NCBI RefSeq assembly: GCF_030053135.1
Contig: NZ_CP125652.1
Span: 3,466,501-3,530,500 of the forward strand
Source of the DNA: Rhizobium sp. BT04
Lineage (GTDB): Bacteria > Pseudomonadota > Alphaproteobacteria > Rhizobiales > Rhizobiaceae
Reading direction: 5' to 3'
Length of the DNA stretch: 64,000 nt
Shown: one piece after another, positions 38,501-47,408 of the stretch
Position numbering within the stretch: the stretch's first letter is position 1
Layout of the letters: every line of letters begins with the position of its first letter
The notes under the pieces: model-generated
Told to the model about the DNA's origin: nothing
Seen by the model: only the letters and a program-made list of their open reading frames with translations
Database searches by the model: none
Program-made: the position numbers and the translations under genes

Positions 38501-39087
38501 TGGCGGAATTCAACCCTCGTGACAAGAGCCGAACCAGTGCCGGCAAGACGCGGGCGATGGTGCGCAAGCATACTGCTCCGCCGAGCGGCACGGATGACGG
38601 CAGCCTTCGCTGGCAATGGTTCACCATTCAGCTGCTGGAATCCCCGGCTTTCACGACATTGAGCGCCAATGCCTGCCGGGCTTTCTTCCGCATCGTCATC
38701 GAGCATACCTCGCACGCAGCCCTTGAGAACGGCAAGCTTGTGGTGACCCATCCGCAATTCGTGTCCTACGGCGTTACCGGCGAATATGTCGCCGATGCGC
38801 TCGATGAGCTGGAATATAAGGGGCTGATAAAAGTTCGCCGCGGCCGGGCGGGCAGCGGGGTCGCGCATCCCAACCGGTTCACGCTGACATTTGTCGGCGA
38901 CCACGAGGGCGCGCCACCCACCGACGAGTGGAAGCGGTGCACGGCCGAAAACTGCCGGAAATGGTCCGAGACCGACCGCAAGCTCGCCGCCGACAAACGC
39001 GGTCGCCTCGGCAGGAAGAAAAAAACGCCGCTTCGGAATCCCGAAATACTGCCGCTTCGGGATTCCGAAATTCGCCGCGCTTCATGA
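38500..39087 (+). CDS. Winged-helix-like DNA-binding protein, unknown role
   Basis: The protein has 195 residues. A basic N-terminus (FNPRDKSRTSAGKTRAMVRK) is followed by a helical domain resembling replication-initiator or phage/plasmid HTH domains (YVADALDELEYKGLIKVRRG). A basic tail (RGRLGRKKK) precedes an 8-residue near-duplication, PLRNPEI and PLRDSEI. GAGG sits 6 bases before the start. The tail repeats are encoded by near-palindromes, a further copy of which lies just outside the gene. I know similar proteins in rhizobia but no function. Confidence 0.65.
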   Translation: MAEFNPRDKSRTSAGKTRAMVRKHTAPPSGTDDGSLRWQWFTIQLLESPAFTTLSANACRAFFRIVIEHTSHAALENGKLVVTHPQFVSYGVTGEYVADALDELEYKGLIKVRRGRAGSGVAHPNRFTLTFVGDHEGAPPTDEWKRCTAENCRKWSETDRKLAADKRGRLGRKKKTPLRNPEILPLRDSEIRRAS

Positions 39088-39148
39088 TGGGTGAGGCCGA
39101 GGAAATAGTGAAGGATTTCAAGGCAGCAGCCAATTTCGGGATTCCGAG
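39032..39148. repeat. Three copies of TTCGGGATTCCGAA
   Basis: The 14-bp near-palindrome occurs at 39032-39045 (opposite orientation, TTCGGAATCCCGAA), 39056-39069 and 39135-39148 (last base differs). The first two lie in the HTH gene tail, the third beyond its stop, at the broken end of the methyltransferase remnant. Confidence 0.7.
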
Positions 39149-39163
39149 GTGCTATATAGAGTC

Positions 39164-39862
39164 TGGTGGGGAGTTGCTGACGAAGGCACTTTGCCACGGT
39201 CAGAAACTCCGTCTCCCGTCCGCCGATCTTCCCGGCCGAAACTGTCCGAAGCAGAAGGCCGAAAGCCTCATAGAGCCAGTAAAGCGGGGGAATTCGGTCC
39301 TTGAGCGCATGCACCTGGGTCGACACATATTCGCCGACGAAGACGATATCCATGCCGAGGTCCTTCAATGTCCCGGCATTCTCCGAATCGGATGCCTCGG
39401 CGGCGTGCTCGACGCGAAATGGAGCATAGCCCGGCTTGCCGGCGTTTTTCTGCCTGATGACATAGCGATAGAACAACACGTGGCTCCACCAAGGCGTGAG
39501 ATCGGTGAAGATGCCTTTGGCCGAGCTGAGGATCGGGCCTTTGACGAACACCAGGCCACCGGGAGGCAGGGTGTCATGAGCTCTCAACAAGGCAGAGCGC
39601 GGGCTTTCCAAACGCTGAGAACGTCCCAGAAGACACAGGCGTCGAAGTGACGGTCTCCGTAATCTGTGGTTTGAGCATCGCCGAGGATCCGCTCCGCGGC
39701 GTCCTTGTTCCTCTCGAGCTGCTCCTTCGAGATGTCGAGGACCGTATATCGCGCGCCTTTCAGTAGGATATGCGTGCGGGAGCCGCCGCCAACCTCAAGA
39801 ATATCAGTGTTGATCTTGCTGGAAATGCTGATTGCGCATGCGACAGCGCGTCGTTTACCCAC
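39164..39862 (-). pseudogene. Frameshifted SAM-dependent methyltransferase remnant
   Basis: The 5' part (39862 to about 39610) reads TDILEVGGGSRTHILL, then YTVLDISKEQLERNK and FDACVFWDVLSVW: SAM-binding motif I and motif II. A shift of one frame near 39605-39618 is needed to continue as ESPRSALLRAHDTLPPGGLV, motif III. The rest runs to FLTVAK at about 39190 and then degenerates into the repeat zone. Both a frameshift and a lost C-terminus point to a dead gene. The intact start is also not visible. Confidence 0.8.
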
Positions 39863-40060
39863 GGCGAAACCATAATCTTCCTCCCCCGAAGAGATTAATG
39901 TCCGTGATTATTAGTAATCGCTAATATAATATTTAAGCAATATTCAAACTTGCGCGGTGCTGCCGTTCTTAACCCACGGTGACATGCATTAGTTTCGCGC
40001 AACCTTCCTGATGTATCCGCGGGTCTGATGATCTCAGAGGCGCTTCGGCCGGAGGAATGC
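39863..40060. other. AT-rich gap before a lipoprotein gene
   Basis: An AT-rich stretch with the inverted repeat TATTAG (39910-39915) / CTAATA (39922-39927) lies between the dead methyltransferase and the lipoprotein. No gene is visible; the repeat could belong to a promoter region. Confidence 0.3.
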
Positions 40061-40381
40061 ATGACGGTGGGAATTTTTCGGGCTCCGGCAGTCCTGGCGA
40101 TGATGACGGCGCTTGCCGGCTGCATCGACCACGCCAACGATCCCGTGCTCCTGGCGATCGGCGTGCCGGTCAATCCGCCTGCTGTTGCACACGGTATCTG
40201 CATGACCGACGGCAACGCCATGTATGATGAGGCGAGGAAGCAGTATCAGCTGCGCGCCCAGCTGACCGGCTATGTCGGAGCCGATGAACTGGAGGCGGAA
40301 ACGACGGCGCGCGCCGCTGCCCATCGGCAATATGTCGCCTGCCTCTCCGGCCAAGGCTACCGGACATTATACGCGAATTAA
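40061..40381 (+). CDS. Small lipoprotein, hypothetical
   Basis: The protein has 106 residues. A lipobox LAGC puts the lipid-modified Cys at residue 21; the mature part has a helical stretch EARKQYQLRAQLTGYVGADE and ends CLSGQGYRTLYAN. GGAGG lies 5 bases before ATG 40061, which decides the start over 40028. It is likely an outer- or inner-membrane anchored periplasmic protein. No family recognised. Confidence 0.75.
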   Translation: MTVGIFRAPAVLAMMTALAGCIDHANDPVLLAIGVPVNPPAVAHGICMTDGNAMYDEARKQYQLRAQLTGYVGADELEAETTARAAAHRQYVACLSGQGYRTLYAN

Positions 40382-40573
40382 GAACACAGAATTCACGTTT
40401 CCGCCCCTGTGCTGTTTGAGCCTCTTCTGCTGATCGCGACTTTTCACGTTTTTCGGCGATTTAGTCACGCCGGATCGCCTGCAATCACGAGTTTTGGAAG
40501 TTGCATGGGAACGCGGAACTCCGCATGTGGGAAAGGCATTTTCGTCGGATAAATCCAGTAAGGAGGGTTTATC

Positions 40574-40945
40574 ATGAAGATGCTCAGACTTTCCCCTTCC
40601 ACCGTCGCGCTCGGTGCCCTTCTCGCCTTCGCGTCGATCGCATCAGTGCAGGCAGCCCCTGTCGAGACGGCTTTCCCGCCCGGTATCTCTGATGTAAAAA
40701 TGGTGCAATATAAACCACATGCCGGATCCTGGCATGGTTATCAAGGCTTCCGCACCGAACGCCCCGGCACGCGGCGCTATTCCGATGGCTACTGGTATCC
40801 GCTTGCCGCCTTCGGCGTCGAACCCGGCACCACGGGCTCCATTGTCCGCCAGCCGGTGAACAGACCTGCAGCCCCGGAAATGTGCAACCCTACGTTCTCG
40901 GGATCGATCGGTCCCGGCAGCATGCCCTGCGATAACGGCTATTGA
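40574..40945 (+). CDS. Small secreted protein, hypothetical
   Basis: The protein has 123 residues: a signal peptide (about 1-27, ending SVQAAP) and a mature part rich in Gly/Pro/Tyr, with GYQGFRTERPGTRRYSDGYW in the middle and a tail with two Cys, MCNPTFSGSIGPGSMPCDNGY. AGGAGG is 7 bases upstream. The TTGSI word and the C-N-x-Y end recur in the next gene, so the two may be distant relatives. Confidence 0.75.
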   Translation: MKMLRLSPSTVALGALLAFASIASVQAAPVETAFPPGISDVKMVQYKPHAGSWHGYQGFRTERPGTRRYSDGYWYPLAAFGVEPGTTGSIVRQPVNRPAAPEMCNPTFSGSIGPGSMPCDNGY

Positions 40946-40956
40946 GCCGGCAAATG

Positions 40957-40982
40957 AAAAGGCGGCGATGAGCCGCCTTTTT
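40957..40982 (+). terminator. Rho-independent terminator
   Basis: AAAAGGCGGC, loop GATGA and GCCGCCTTTTT: a 10-bp stem with a T-tract, 12 bases after the secreted-protein stop. Confidence 0.92.
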
Positions 40983-41100
40983 CTCGATCATGGCCTCCCC
41001 TCACATGTCTGTGATCCCTGCTTGCGGGCTGTGGTTTGTGACAGATCGCCTTCCTAATTGCGGGGAGTAAATTCCCTGAAATCCTCCCAAGGAGACGATG

Positions 41101-41403
41101 ATGACCACCACTTTCAAGACCGGCCTGATCGCCGCGACGCTCAGTGCAATGCTCGGCCTCTCGGCCCTTTCCGCCGCGGCAGCTCCCCTCCAGTCGAGCG
41201 CGACGGAGCAGGGTGCGACCGCGCGTCCGGTTGCCAACCAGGAAACCAAGGTTGAACACGACCGGCGCACGACCGGCTCGATCGGCGAGCGCGCCGCGGA
41301 AACCACCGGCTCGACGCACTATATGATGAACCCGAAGAAGCCGCTGAACATGGACTGCAAGCTCGGTTTCAACCCAACGAGCAGTTCCAGCTGCAATTAC
41401 TGA
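41101..41403 (+). CDS. Small secreted protein, hypothetical
   Basis: The protein has 100 residues: signal peptide (about 1-28, ending SAAAAP), a polar middle (RRTTGSIGERAAETTGS) and a short C-terminal segment with two Cys ending SSSSCNY. AAGGAG at 41089-41094 is better spaced for ATG 41101 than for the tandem ATG 41098. Function unknown; likely periplasmic or extracellular. Confidence 0.75.
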   Translation: MTTTFKTGLIAATLSAMLGLSALSAAAAPLQSSATEQGATARPVANQETKVEHDRRTTGSIGERAAETTGSTHYMMNPKKPLNMDCKLGFNPTSSSSCNY

Positions 41404-41430
41404 GGACATCTGCAGCGGTCCGGTTCGGGT

Positions 41431-41575
41431 ATTGCCCCTCACCCTAACCCTCGCCCCGCAAAGAACGGGGAGAGGGGACGTGCCTCGCGAGACGTGGGTG
41501 AGGAACGGAGAGGTCGCGGCATATCCCCTTCGCGCCGCGAGCGGGGAGAAGGTGGCGGGAGCCGCCACCCTTTTG
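41431..41575. repeat. Dispersed GC-rich intergenic repeat
   Basis: The element ccctcaccctaaccctcgcc, gcaaagaacggggagagggg, then gtgggtgagg and gcggggagaagg is of a type seen in many alphaproteobacterial gaps. It fills much of the 384-base gap 41404-41787; the rest shows no gene. Confidence 0.65.
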
Positions 41576-41787
41576 CTGGGAGTGCCGTCCTGTCTTTCCC
41601 TAACTCCTATGCGCAAATCTTGCATCAAGTGCAAAAATCCCATAAGTACAGAATCAAGCAAATGATCGATGGTGGCGCTGCGAAACGCCGCATCGAAGAG
41701 TGATTGACGTGTCTGCCTTGGAATTGCCATGCTCGCCGCGATGGTCGCTTTTCATAATCAATCGAATTTCAGACAGGTGGGATAGTC

Positions 41788-42459
41788 ATGACCGCAAAGG
41801 CTGCATGCGCCGATTTCCTGCATTTTTTCCGCTCCTGGATCAGCAACCCGCTTCGGGTCGCGGCCATCGCGCCCTCGGGCGATTCGCTTGCCAGGATCAT
41901 GACCAGTGAGATTGCCGCACTCGACGGGCCGATCATCGAGCTCGGTCCCGGAACCGGCGTCTTCACCCGGGCACTCCTGGCGCGCGGCGTCAGCGAAGCG
42001 GATCTGACTCTGATCGAATACGGTCCGGAGTTCATCACGGCGCTGCAGGCGCGGTTCCCGACGGCGCGTGTGTTGCAGATGGATGCGGCCCAACTCGCCC
42101 ATGCCGATATTTTCGAGGGCGAGCCGGTCGGCGCTGTCGTCAGCGGCCTGCCGCTTTTGTCCATGTCGCCGAGCAAGATCGCCTCGATCCTGGCCGGCGC
42201 CTTCGCCTATATGCGGCCGGGCGGGGCCGTCTATCAGTTTACCTATGGTCCGCGCTGCCCGGCGCCGCGGCCGATCCTCGACCGCCTCGGCCTGGAGGCG
42301 GTGCGCATCGGCGGCACGGTGCGCAATCTGCCGCCGGCCTCGGTCTACCGGATCTCGCGCCGCGAGCCGCTGGAATTGTCGCGCGAGCGCTTCAGCTATC
42401 GTGAGGGCGACGCGGAACTCGACGATGTCGCCGCCTTTTCCAACGAAACCGGCCGCTGA
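41788..42459 (+). CDS. PmtA-like phospholipid N-methyltransferase family protein
   Basis: The protein has 223 residues. The N-terminus FLHFFRSWISNPLRVAAIAPSG is the membrane-contact region of Rhodobacter-type phosphatidylethanolamine methyltransferases. IIELGPGTGVFTRAL is SAM motif I, VVSGLPLLSMSP is motif II. Such enzymes make phosphatidylcholine from PE. Rhizobia carry several homologues, so this may be a paralogue with another amine lipid substrate. A TetR gene follows after 19 bases. Confidence 0.8.
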   Translation: MTAKAACADFLHFFRSWISNPLRVAAIAPSGDSLARIMTSEIAALDGPIIELGPGTGVFTRALLARGVSEADLTLIEYGPEFITALQARFPTARVLQMDAAQLAHADIFEGEPVGAVVSGLPLLSMSPSKIASILAGAFAYMRPGGAVYQFTYGPRCPAPRPILDRLGLEAVRIGGTVRNLPPASVYRISRREPLELSRERFSYREGDAELDDVAAFSNETGR

Positions 42460-42478
42460 ACGATGATGCCGGGCAGGA

Positions 42479-43111
42479 ATGGCTGAGAGCAAACGGACGC
42501 AGACGGGGGAAGGCCGGCGAGAACGCAAGCGGCGGCAGACGCGCGAGCGCATCGAGCAGGCGGCGGTGAGCCTCTTTCTCCGGCGCGGTTTCGAGGCCAC
42601 GACCATCGAGGACATCACCGAGGCGGCCGACGTCTCCAAGCGCAGTTTTTTCGATTATTTCCCCTCCAAGGAAGAGGTGGTTTTCGCCTGGCAGGATAGT
42701 TTCGCCGATCGGCTGACGGCGGAGGTCGCCGCAAGGCCCGCGAGTGAATCTTCCGTCGCGGCGGTCGAGGCGGCGATCGCCGCAACCGTCATCGCCTCTG
42801 TCGACGAGCGTGGCCTGGCGCTGGCTGAACTCATCCATGACACGCCGGCGCTGAAGGCTCGCGACCAGCTGAAATATGCCCGGCTCGAACAAAAGCTCGC
42901 CGAGGCGCTGCTGCTGCGCAAGGGAAGCGCTCCCGAGCGCTCCCGCATGCGCGTCCTTGCAGCAGTTGTCATCGGTGCGCTGCGCGTCGGCAGCGAACTT
43001 TGGCAGCAGCGTCCGCCCGGCGCCTCGCCGCAGAATTTCGCTCATGAGATCCTCGCCGAACTCTGGAACATCCTGGCGGAATTCGGCGACGAGGCAAAGG
43101 CCAGGCTTTGA
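42479..43111 (+). CDS. TetR/AcrR-family regulator
   Basis: The protein has 210 residues. The N-terminal HTH reads QTRERIEQAAVSLFLRRGFE and DVSKRSFFDYFPSKEEVV, with a 'MftR-like' wording. It is in line with the methyltransferase gene 19 bases upstream and 259 bases before the aldo/keto reductase, either of which it may control. Confidence 0.9.
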   Translation: MAESKRTQTGEGRRERKRRQTRERIEQAAVSLFLRRGFEATTIEDITEAADVSKRSFFDYFPSKEEVVFAWQDSFADRLTAEVAARPASESSVAAVEAAIAATVIASVDERGLALAELIHDTPALKARDQLKYARLEQKLAEALLLRKGSAPERSRMRVLAAVVIGALRVGSELWQQRPPGASPQNFAHEILAELWNILAEFGDEAKARL

Positions 43112-43370
43112 CGGGCCTCGCCTGAGAGTGATGGCTGTTTTCAGCGCCGTCACTGTAATCCCGACGGCGCCGTCCTATATGTGCAGGCGTCGCAGCGTCC
43201 GCATCTCATTCATCACCTCACCATGCCGGCATCGCTTCGATCAGGGCAGACATTTCGAATTCGAAGGCATCTCCAATGGCCGCGCCATGCATGCCGCGGC
43301 CATTGGACTGGGCGGTTTCCGACCGCTCCGCCGATTTTGAACGATTCCATTGACCAAGAGAGGAAAGACC

Positions 43371-44252
43371 ATGTCCAGTCACAACGCAGCCAAGTCAGGC
43401 ACCTTCAAGATCGGCGGCGAAATCGAGATCAACCGTCTCGGTTTCGGCGCCATGCGCGTCACCGGTGACGGCATCTGGGGCGAGCCCGCCGATCATGCCG
43501 AATCGATCCGAACGCTGAAGCGCCTGCCGGAACTCGGCGTCAATTTCATCGATACGGCCGATTCCTACGGTCCCGATGTTTCCGAATGGCTGATCAAGGA
43601 GGCGCTGCATCCCTATGCCGCCAAGTCCGTCATCGCCACCAAGGGCGGCCTGACCCGCCATGGTCCGAATCTCTGGCTGCCCGTCGGCCGTCCGGAATAT
43701 CTGATCCAGCAGGTGCATAAGAGCCTGCGCAATCTCGGCCTCGAGCAGATCGACCTCTGGCAGCTGCACCGCATCGATCCGAAGGTACCGGCCAAGGAAC
43801 AGTTCGATGCGATCAAATCGCTGCTCGATGCCGGTCTCATCCGCCATGCCGGCTTGAGCGAAGTGTCCGTTGCCGACATCGAGGCGGCGTCGAAGCACTT
43901 CAAGGTCGCGACCGTCCAGAACCGCTACAATCTCGTGGACCGCACCAGCGAGGACGTGCTCGATTACAGCACGAAGCACAATATCGGCTTCATCCCCTGG
44001 TACCCGCTGGCCGCCGGCGATCTCGCCAAACCCGGCTCCCTGCTCGATATCATCGCCAGGAAGCACAACGCCGCCCCGAGCCAGATCGCACTCGCCTGGG
44101 TGCTGAAGCGCAGCCCGGTCATGCTGCCGATCCCCGGCACCTCCAAGGTCAAGCATCTCGAGGAAAACGTCGCGGCGGTGGAGATCACGCTGTCGGATGA
44201 GGAGTTTTCGGCGCTGGACGCGGAGGGTCGGAGGGTTTTCAAGGCGGCTTGA
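43371..44252 (+). CDS. Aldo/keto reductase
   Basis: The protein has 293 residues with the complete AKR tetrad: Asp and Tyr in [14 protein letters not shown], Lys in VIATKGGL and His in LWQLHRID. It reduces aldehydes/ketones with NADPH in a TIM barrel. GAGAGGA lies upstream of ATG 43371. Similar AKRs often act on alpha-keto aldehydes or in stress response; the substrate is not known. Confidence 0.93.
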   Translation: MSSHNAAKSGTFKIGGEIEINRLGFGAMRVTGDGIWGEPADHAESIRTLKRLPELGVNFIDTADSYGPDVSEWLIKEALHPYAAKSVIATKGGLTRHGPNLWLPVGRPEYLIQQVHKSLRNLGLEQIDLWQLHRIDPKVPAKEQFDAIKSLLDAGLIRHAGLSEVSVADIEAASKHFKVATVQNRYNLVDRTSEDVLDYSTKHNIGFIPWYPLAAGDLAKPGSLLDIIARKHNAAPSQIALAWVLKRSPVMLPIPGTSKVKHLEENVAAVEITLSDEEFSALDAEGRRVFKAA

Positions 44253-44279
44253 TTTGCGCGGACCGGTGTCGGTTTTGAC

Positions 44280-44400
44280 CGGTGGTCCCTTCGCCCCGTT
44301 TACGGGGGTCCGAAGGACGGGGCGAGACACGTGGCTCGACCCAGGCAGAGGTGGCGGCAGCCAGGTGAAGGGCAATCTCCCCGGCCTCATTTTTCAGCAA
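44280..44400. repeat. Degenerate intergenic repeat
   Basis: The text ggtcccttcgccccgtttac, tccgaaggacggggcgagac and ggtgaagggcaatctccccg looks like a worn copy of a dispersed GC-rich palindrome. No open frame of note is present; the small RNA lies just downstream. Confidence 0.4.
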
Positions 44401-44529
44401 AAATTTGACCATCTGGTCAAACATGCTGCAAAATGAGGCGCCAACCTGCCATTTTAAGGGCAAGCCTTGCATTCAATGCATTGCTGCATTGCGGTATTTT
44501 CGCTATTCCCGGTCAAGTGAATGCGGTAT

Positions 44530-44656
44530 TACTATCTTCGTAAGCAGCGCACTCCTCCTCCCAGCGCTCTTACGTCGGACTGACAACACTCCTCCTCCCA
44601 GTTGTCAGTCAGGATCAAGAGCCTGGCGCACCTCCTCCCGCGCCAGGCTCTTTTCG
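44530..44656 (+). ncRNA. Alpha-r14/suhB-family trans-acting small RNA (NfeR1-like)
   Basis: Three consecutive hairpins each show an anti-Shine-Dalgarno loop. Hairpin 1 (44540-44573) has stems GTAAG/CTTAC and AGCGC/GCGCT. Hairpin 2 (44578-44610) has a perfect 10-bp stem, GACTGACAAC/GTTGTCAGTC. Hairpin 3 (44617-44652) has a perfect 13-bp stem beginning AAGAGCCTGGCGC and is followed by TTCGTTTT, a terminator. Loops read ACTCCTCCTCCCA, the same, and ACCTCCTCCC, complementary to ribosome-binding sites. This is the layout of Sinorhizobium NfeR1 and Rfam suhB RNAs, which repress mRNAs, often transporters. Exact 5' end is an estimate. Confidence 0.88.
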
Positions 44657-44762
44657 TTTTCCGCTCAAGCGTTCCACCTCATCCGGTTTGACTCGGCCCG
44701 CGTCGTCGGACTATTTGAACGTGTGCCGCCTGTCCGGTGCGTGAACCGGTTGGAGTTTGGTC

Positions 44763-46040
44763 ATGATCGGCAAATGGCGCGCCTCGCATGCGGCCCTGAC
44801 AGGTCTTCTGGTTACAGCGCTTATGCTCTCCAGCTGTGGCGGCAGGCCGGTCGGCGTCATGCAGGCGGCCGGCACCGTGCCGCCGGGCACCTCCAAGGTC
44901 GATCTCCTCGTCGCGACGACACGGGCTGCCGACGACAATCCCGCCGTGCTGTTCTCCGGTGAACGCGGCACCGGGCTCGCCGTCAATGCCGTCGATGTCT
45001 CGATCCCGCCGGAAGCCAATCGCAAGGTCGGGCAGGTGCAATGGCCAAAGCGGCTGCCGGCCGATCCGCTGCGCGATTTCGTCACCGTATCCGTCGATCC
45101 CCTGGAAGGCGAGCGGGCCGGCGAGACCTGGCTGAAGGGCCATATGCCGAAGAGCCGCCGCGTGCTGGTTTTCGTGCACGGCTTCAACAATCGTTATGAG
45201 GATGCCGTCTACCGCTTCGCGCAGATCGTCCATGATTCCCATGCCGACGTCGCGCCCGTCGTCTTCACCTGGCCGTCGCGCGCCAGCATTTTCGATTATA
45301 ATTACGACAAGGAAAGCACCAACTATTCCCGCGACGCGCTGGAAGAGCTGCTGACCCGCACCGCCGCCAATCCGGCCGTCAGCGACGTCACCATCATGGC
45401 CCACTCGATGGGCACCTGGCTGACCGTCGAGGCGCTCCGGCAAATGGCGATCCGCAATGGTCACGTCGCTTCGAAGATCAACAATGTCATCCTCGCTTCG
45501 CCGGATCTCGATGTCGACGTCTTCGGCCGCCAGTTCGCAAGCCTCGGCAAGGACAGGCCGCACTTCACCATCTTCGTCTCGCAGGATGACCGGGCTCTGG
45601 CGCTGTCGCGGCGCATCTCCGGCAATGTCGACCGGCTCGGCCAGATCGATCCCTCCGCCGAACCCTATCGCAGCAAGCTCGAAGCAGCCGGCATCACCGT
45701 GCTCGACCTCACCAAGCTCAAGGGCGGCGACCGGCTGAACCACGGCAAGTTCGCCGAAAGCCCCGAAGTGGTGAAGCTGATCGGCGACCGGCTGATTGCC
45801 GGCCAGACGATCAGCGATTCCAATGTCGGCCTTGGCGAGGCCGTCGGCGCGGTGGCGATGGGCGCTGCCCAGACCGCCGGGAGCGCGGTCAGCGTCGCCG
45901 TCAGCACACCGATCGCGATCTTCGATCCACGCACCCGGCGCAACTACGACGCCCAGCTGAAACGTCTCGGCCAGTCGATGAACAATACCGTCGGTTCGGT
46001 CGGCGACAGCGTCGGCGCCGGCCTGCCCGAAAGCCAATAA
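44763..46040 (+). CDS. Lipoprotein alpha/beta hydrolase (DUF900 family)
   Basis: The protein has 425 residues. It opens with a signal peptide and lipobox (LSSC). VLVFVHGFNNRYEDAVYRFA is the oxyanion segment and TIMAHSMGTWLTVEALRQ the nucleophile elbow with Ser; a C-terminal low-complexity tail (about 345-425) is rich in Ala/Val/Gly. It is a probable envelope-anchored esterase/lipase-like enzyme of the DUF900 type. GGAG is 7 bases before ATG 44763. Confidence 0.85.
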   Translation: MIGKWRASHAALTGLLVTALMLSSCGGRPVGVMQAAGTVPPGTSKVDLLVATTRAADDNPAVLFSGERGTGLAVNAVDVSIPPEANRKVGQVQWPKRLPADPLRDFVTVSVDPLEGERAGETWLKGHMPKSRRVLVFVHGFNNRYEDAVYRFAQIVHDSHADVAPVVFTWPSRASIFDYNYDKESTNYSRDALEELLTRTAANPAVSDVTIMAHSMGTWLTVEALRQMAIRNGHVASKINNVILASPDLDVDVFGRQFASLGKDRPHFTIFVSQDDRALALSRRISGNVDRLGQIDPSAEPYRSKLEAAGITVLDLTKLKGGDRLNHGKFAESPEVVKLIGDRLIAGQTISDSNVGLGEAVGAVAMGAAQTAGSAVSVAVSTPIAIFDPRTRRNYDAQLKRLGQSMNNTVGSVGDSVGAGLPESQ

Positions 46041-46119
46041 AAATTTCGTAGGCAGCACCGCTGATCTGATATATCAGAGTCGCGACGGCAATCCTGTGTG
46101 CTGTGCGATGGGTTGATTC

Positions 46120-47370
46120 ATGGCGGATGAGACGAAGAAGAGCGTGGTTGTCGTCGGCGCGGGCGTGATCGGCGCCTCGATCGCCTTCGAGCTGCAGCGG
46201 CGTGGTTTGCAGGTGACGCTGATCGACAAAGGTGAGCCGGGACGCGGCACCTCTTTCGGCAATATGGCGAGCATCGCACTGGATTTTGCCGCCGGTTCTG
46301 GCCCTTCGACCTGGAAGAAGATCCCCGGCTGGCTGCTCGATCCGGAAGGCCCGGTCTGGCTGCGGCCCTCCTATGCGGCAAAAATGCTGCCCTGGTTCTT
46401 GCGTTTCCTCGCCGCTGGTCGGCCGTCGCGGCTCCGAGCGATCGAGGATGCCGGCATGAGCCTGTCGCACCGGGCGCTCGGCGATTTCAGGCAAATGCTG
46501 TCGGCGATCGGCGCGCCCGAGTTGATGACCGAAGAAGGGTGCCTGGCGATCTACGAGACCGAGGCGGAATTTACCGCCGATCGTGCTCATCTCGCCACGA
46601 TGCAGCGCTACGGTCTCGAATTCGAGGTCTTGAGCAACGGCGCCATCCAATATTACGAACCCACGCTATCGCAGACGATCGCCAAAGCCGTGCTGCTGCC
46701 CGACAACAAGTCGATCCGTGATCCCTACAGGCTGGTGGTCAAACTCGCCGACGCCGCAAAGGCTGCGGGCGCAAACTTCGTTTCCGGCGCTGTGAGAAAT
46801 ATCGAGCGCAAGGGCGATGGCACTGCCGTTGTTCTCCTCGAGGATGGCAGGCGCATCGAGGCGGGTTCGGTGGTGCTCGCCGCCGGCGTCCACACCCGTT
46901 TCCTCGCCGCAAAGCTCGGCGAGCCGATCCCGCTCGAAACCGAGCGCGGCTATCACACGCAGATCATGAAGCCCGGCATCTCCATGCGTTATTCGGTGAT
47001 CTGGCCCCATCGCGCCTTCATGGTGACGCCGACGGCGGGCGGCATCCGCGTCGGCGGCAATGTCGAACTCGCCGGTCTCGATGCGGCTCCGGATTTCCGC
47101 CGCCCCAGGGTGCTGGTGCGCCATGCCCAGCGGGTGCTGCCCGGCCTGAAGGTCGAGGAGGCGACGGAATGGATGGGGCATCGTCCGGCGCTGCCCGACA
47201 CGATCCCGATCATTTCGCCGTCGTCGAAGATATCAGGCGTTTTCTATGCGACCGGCCACGGCCATCTCGGCCTGACATATGCCGCAACGACAGCGCTCGT
47301 GATTGCCGATATGGTGACCGGCACTGAGCCGCCGGTCGACATGACCCCGTTCCGCATAGGCCGATACTAA
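46120..47370 (+). CDS. FAD-dependent D-amino-acid (D-hydroxyproline) oxidoreductase
   Basis: The protein has 416 residues, DAO fold. VVVVGAGVIGASIAFELQRR is the FAD dinucleotide motif, and GHGHLGLTYAATTALVIADM the C-terminal FAD contact. The neighbour 38 bases on is a proline-racemase-family enzyme, which fits conversion of trans-4-hydroxy-L-proline to cis-4-hydroxy-D-proline and its oxidation by this protein. A general D-amino-acid dehydrogenase is the alternative. Confidence 0.85.
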   Translation: MADETKKSVVVVGAGVIGASIAFELQRRGLQVTLIDKGEPGRGTSFGNMASIALDFAAGSGPSTWKKIPGWLLDPEGPVWLRPSYAAKMLPWFLRFLAAGRPSRLRAIEDAGMSLSHRALGDFRQMLSAIGAPELMTEEGCLAIYETEAEFTADRAHLATMQRYGLEFEVLSNGAIQYYEPTLSQTIAKAVLLPDNKSIRDPYRLVVKLADAAKAAGANFVSGAVRNIERKGDGTAVVLLEDGRRIEAGSVVLAAGVHTRFLAAKLGEPIPLETERGYHTQIMKPGISMRYSVIWPHRAFMVTPTAGGIRVGGNVELAGLDAAPDFRRPRVLVRHAQRVLPGLKVEEATEWMGHRPALPDTIPIISPSSKISGVFYATGHGHLGLTYAATTALVIADMVTGTEPPVDMTPFRIGRY

Positions 47371-47408
47371 TGACGGCGTCACCCGCCGTCTGAACCGGAG
47401 GTTTCGAT

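Noticed and set aside
39032..39148. Repeats as plasmid iterons or replication origin
   Set aside because: Only three copies, two within a coding tail, no DnaA boxes or AT-rich unwinding region; chromosomal genes surround them.
43181..43340. Short frames before the aldo/keto reductase
   Set aside because: No ribosome site, no conserved-looking sequence; treated as intergenic.
44540..44652. Three spaced CTCCTCC words as a mini CRISPR array
   Set aside because: Each word is a hairpin loop with its own stem and the unit ends in a terminator; repeats are too short and no cas gene is present.
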